From: an uncultured Planctomycetaceae bacterium
GTDB taxonomy: Bacteria > Planctomycetota > Planctomycetia > Pirellulales > Lacipirellulaceae
Assembly: GCA_937860165.1 (NCBI GenBank)
Contig: CALMBE010000767.1
Location: 1-7,287, forward strand
Length of the DNA stretch: 7,287 bases
Direction of reading: 5' to 3'
Shown here: positions 5,816 to 7,287 of the stretch, in pieces
Position numbering within the stretch: position 1 is the stretch's first letter
Layout: each line of letters opens with the position of its first letter
Notes under the pieces: generated by a model
What the model was told of the DNA's origin: nothing
What the model saw: the letters and a program-made list of their open reading frames with translations, nothing else
The model's database searches: none
Made by a program: the position numbers and the translations under genes

Positions 5816-5940
5816 TTATAACTCCGAGAGGCGACGGCCCGCTTCCTTGCGACCGTGTTATTTCTTTCCCTCATCCCTTCGTCCTCAATCTTGCCCCCTA
5901 TTTCCGCTACTGCCCTTGGCAGCGAAATTCACTATACTGG

Positions 5941-6013
5941 TTAGCCGGCACCGTTCCGGTGCCGATTGATGTGGATTTCTCAAATTAAACGGCACCGGAA
6001 CGGTGCCGGCTAA
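5941..6013. repeat. REPIN-like element with perfect 24-bp inverted arms
   Basis: The 24 bases at 5941-5964 are exactly complementary to 5990-6013, separated by a 25-base A/T-rich spacer. Each arm also contains its own hairpin, GGCACCG-TTC-CGGTGCC on the left and GGCACCG-GAA-CGGTGCC on the right, both with 7-bp stems and 3-base loops. The nested layout equals that of the element at 3010-3081, though the sequence differs. The perfect arms suggest a recent insertion or selection on the fold. Confidence 0.85.
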
Positions 6014-6089
6014 CAAACTTCAAATTGAAATACTGATCGGCTCCCCCTCGAAATCCCGCTTCCCGCCTCCTTGCCGCCCCTGGTAATCC

Positions 6090-6770
6090 GTGCTGCACTT
6101 AGAAAACGTCCGCAAGTCCTATCGCGAGCCGAATGGCGATGACTTGCCGATCTTGGACATCGAGAGTTTCTCCCTCGCCGCCGGGGAACAGGTGGTGCTG
6201 CGCGGGCGGAGCGGCTGCGGGAAGACCACGCTCTTGAACTCCATCGCAGGATTGACCACGGTGGATGCGGGGAGTATCGCCATCAAGGGGACCGATATCG
6301 TGAAGCTGCCCGAAGTGGTCCGGGACCGCTTTCGGGCCCGCTTTATTGGATTTGTATTTCAAACATTCAATTTGCTCCCGGCGTTCACGGCGATTGAAAA
6401 CGTGTTGTTGGGGATGTCGTTCACAGGTCAACGGCCCGATGTCGCCCGCGGCGAAAAACTGCTCCACAGCGTGGGCCTGGGGCACCGCCTGACCCACAAA
6501 CCGGCGGCTCTTTCGGTAGGCGAGCAGCAACGTGTCGCCGTCGCCCGGGCACTGGCCAACAAACCCGCGCTCCTGCTGGCCGACGAACCAACCGCCAACG
6601 TCGATCCGGCCCACCAACAGCAGGTCATTGACCTCCTGCGTGAGGCGTGCGACCGTGAAGAAATCGCCATGTTGTTGGTCACCCACAGCAGCGAAGTCGC
6701 CGAGCAGTTTCCGCGTGTTGAGTATTTAGAAAAGATCAATCGCGCGGTAGGATTGGCGGTCGCGCATTGA
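6090..6770 (+). CDS. ABC transporter ATP-binding protein (LolD/MacB type)
   Basis: A 226-residue cytoplasmic ATPase that should drive the membrane protein encoded next. All nucleotide-binding motifs are intact: Walker A G-R-S-G-C-G-K-T (39-46), Q-loop glutamine Q91 in V-F-Q-T-F-N-L-L-P, signature L-S-V-G-E-Q-Q (141-147), Walker B L-L-L-A-D-E-P (161-167) with catalytic E166, D-loop N-V-D (170-172) and switch histidine H199 in V-T-H-S. The F-Q-x-F-N-L-L-P and A-x-E-N-V segments and the length fit the LolD/MacB/FtsE group, which works with FtsX-like permeases in lipoprotein handling, envelope processes or efflux. A stop (6084-6086) just upstream in frame makes the GTG at 6090 the earliest start, and M/V-L-H-L-E-N-V-R-K-S-Y is a normal N-terminus; no Shine-Dalgarno is visible. 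The substrate is unknown. Confidence 0.92.
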   Translation: MLHLENVRKSYREPNGDDLPILDIESFSLAAGEQVVLRGRSGCGKTTLLNSIAGLTTVDAGSIAIKGTDIVKLPEVVRDRFRARFIGFVFQTFNLLPAFTAIENVLLGMSFTGQRPDVARGEKLLHSVGLGHRLTHKPAALSVGEQQRVAVARALANKPALLLADEPTANVDPAHQQQVIDLLREACDREEIAMLLVTHSSEVAEQFPRVEYLEKINRAVGLAVAH

Positions 6771-6911
6771 GGAGGCATTAGTCGTAAGTCGTTAGTCGTA
6801 AATAGGAAGTGGGAAGCAGAAAGAAGAAAATTCCAACCACGATGCTTCAATTCGCACGATTCAAGTAATCAAAAAACTCGCAACTCGCGCCTCATAACTC
6901 GAAACTCACCC
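6771..6911. other. Spacer inside the ABC module, low-complexity repeats
   Basis: Between ATPase stop and permease start lie TCGTAAG/TCGTTAG units (6777-6801, including the 13-bp repeat copy at 6788-6800), a purine-rich stretch, and an ACTCG-unit run (about 6884-6908: AACTCGC, AACTCGC, TAACTCG, AAACTC). No hairpin terminator with a T-run is apparent, so the two genes may still be cotranscribed. Confidence 0.5.
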
Positions 6912-7287
6912 ATGTCTTTCTGGAAAATAGCTTGGCGCAATATCTGGCAGCGGGCCCTGGCCTCGTCGCTCACGGGGCTGTCGATGGCATTGGGCGTCGC
7001 GCTGATGATCCTGGTAATCGTGATTTACGACATCACGGTCGATCAATTCTCGAACGATGCGCAAGGGTACCACCTCATCGTCGGGGGCAGCAAAGGGGGC
7101 GAACTGCAATTGGTGTTTTCGACCGTATTCCACCAGGGCAAACCTCTCTACCCGATACCGTACAGTTACTACGAGAAGTTCACCGAAGGGGAATTTGCCC
7201 GCTACACCGAGGTGGCTGTCCCCTATTGCCTGGGAGATAGTTTTCAGGCCGAGGATCAGCAGTTTCGGGTCGTCGCGACCACACCCG
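6912..7287 (+). CDS. FtsX/MacB-type ABC transporter permease, N-terminal part
   Basis: An open frame from the ATG at 6912 runs off the window after 125 codons. It begins M-S-F-W-K-I-A-W-R-N-I-W-Q-R, the typical cytoplasmic lead of FtsX-like permeases. A transmembrane helix follows at about residues 17-40 (A-S-S-L-T-G-L-S-M-A-L-G-V-A-L-M-I-L), then the start of the periplasmic MacB-type domain. Y-H-L-I-V-G-G-S-K-G-G-E-L-Q-L-V-F and the later I-P-Y-S-Y-Y-E match the V-G-A-K-G-S-x-L-Q-L-V signature of LolC/E-like permeases in this family. With the ATPase 141 bases upstream on the same strand it should form one transporter, probably with the permease as a homodimer or with a further subunit beyond the edge. 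The C-terminal helices are outside the window; the substrate cannot be told. No Shine-Dalgarno is obvious (CTCACCC precedes the ATG). Confidence 0.88.
   Translation, partial: MSFWKIAWRNIWQRALASSLTGLSMALGVALMILVIVIYDITVDQFSNDAQGYHLIVGGSKGGELQLVFSTVFHQGKPLYPIPYSYYEKFTEGEFARYTEVAVPYCLGDSFQAEDQQFRVVATTP

Larger units (their letters stand above)
5622..6089. other. Repeat-bearing intergenic region before the ABC module
   Basis: This gap of about 470 bases holds the second copy of the TTGTGGTGAATCTTGAATT repeat (5789-5807) and the 73-bp inverted repeat (5941-6013). An open frame at 5626-5988 crosses both repeats and has no recognisable protein features, so it is not called. No RNA gene or clear promoter was seen; the ABC ATPase promoter should lie between the inverted repeat and 6090, or further up. 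Confidence 0.5.

Noticed and set aside
5626..5988. 120-codon plus-strand frame between the secreted protein and the ABC ATPase
   Set aside because: It crosses two intergenic repeats, and its sequence is largely the repeat translated; no domain or ribosome site supports it.

Overview
The window looks like part of a planctomycete-type chromosome or a metagenomic contig from that phylum. The signs are moderately GC-rich genes separated by long gaps full of palindromic and degenerate repeats, starts that mostly lack a clear Shine-Dalgarno site, a small protein with an L-E-x-L-E-x-R-like N-terminal stretch, and a LolCE/MacB-type ABC module of the sort common there. The phylum is inferred from style and family resemblance; the window has no rRNA or marker gene.

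Left edge (1 to about 290): the first 290 bases do not match the rest. One open frame joins a piece of a NirB-like nitrite reductase FAD domain to a piece of a molybdenum hydroxylase large subunit (4-hydroxybenzoyl-CoA reductase/xanthine dehydrogenase family). It then runs antisense into a UbiD decarboxylase gene whose normal C-terminus is missing. Two junctions in under 300 bases point to a chimeric contig end or a recent rearrangement.

Middle: a long UbiD-family decarboxylase on the minus strand (2014 down to about 284; probably menaquinone biosynthesis) is divergent from a ClpP-like serine peptidase homologue (2326-2949). After a REPIN-like double hairpin (3010-3081) comes a minus-strand hypothetical protein (3156-3659). 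Upstream of it on the same strand is a strong intrinsic terminator (3788-3831), preceded by a GC-rich region that can form two mutually exclusive helices (3869-3951). This looks like an attenuator/riboswitch-type leader or a small RNA, and it is the most interesting unexplained signal in the window.

Right side: about 600 bases of repeat-rich non-coding DNA (4020-4607) precede a secreted protein with a carboxypeptidase-regulatory-like beta-sandwich domain (4608-5621). Another gap carries a perfect 24-bp inverted repeat (5941-6013). An ABC transporter ATPase (6090-6770) and the start of its FtsX/MacB-type permease (6912 to the edge) follow, separated by a short repeat-bearing spacer. These two probably form one transporter. 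Apart from them the genes share no obvious pathway. No tRNA, rRNA, CRISPR array, transposase or integrase gene was seen.
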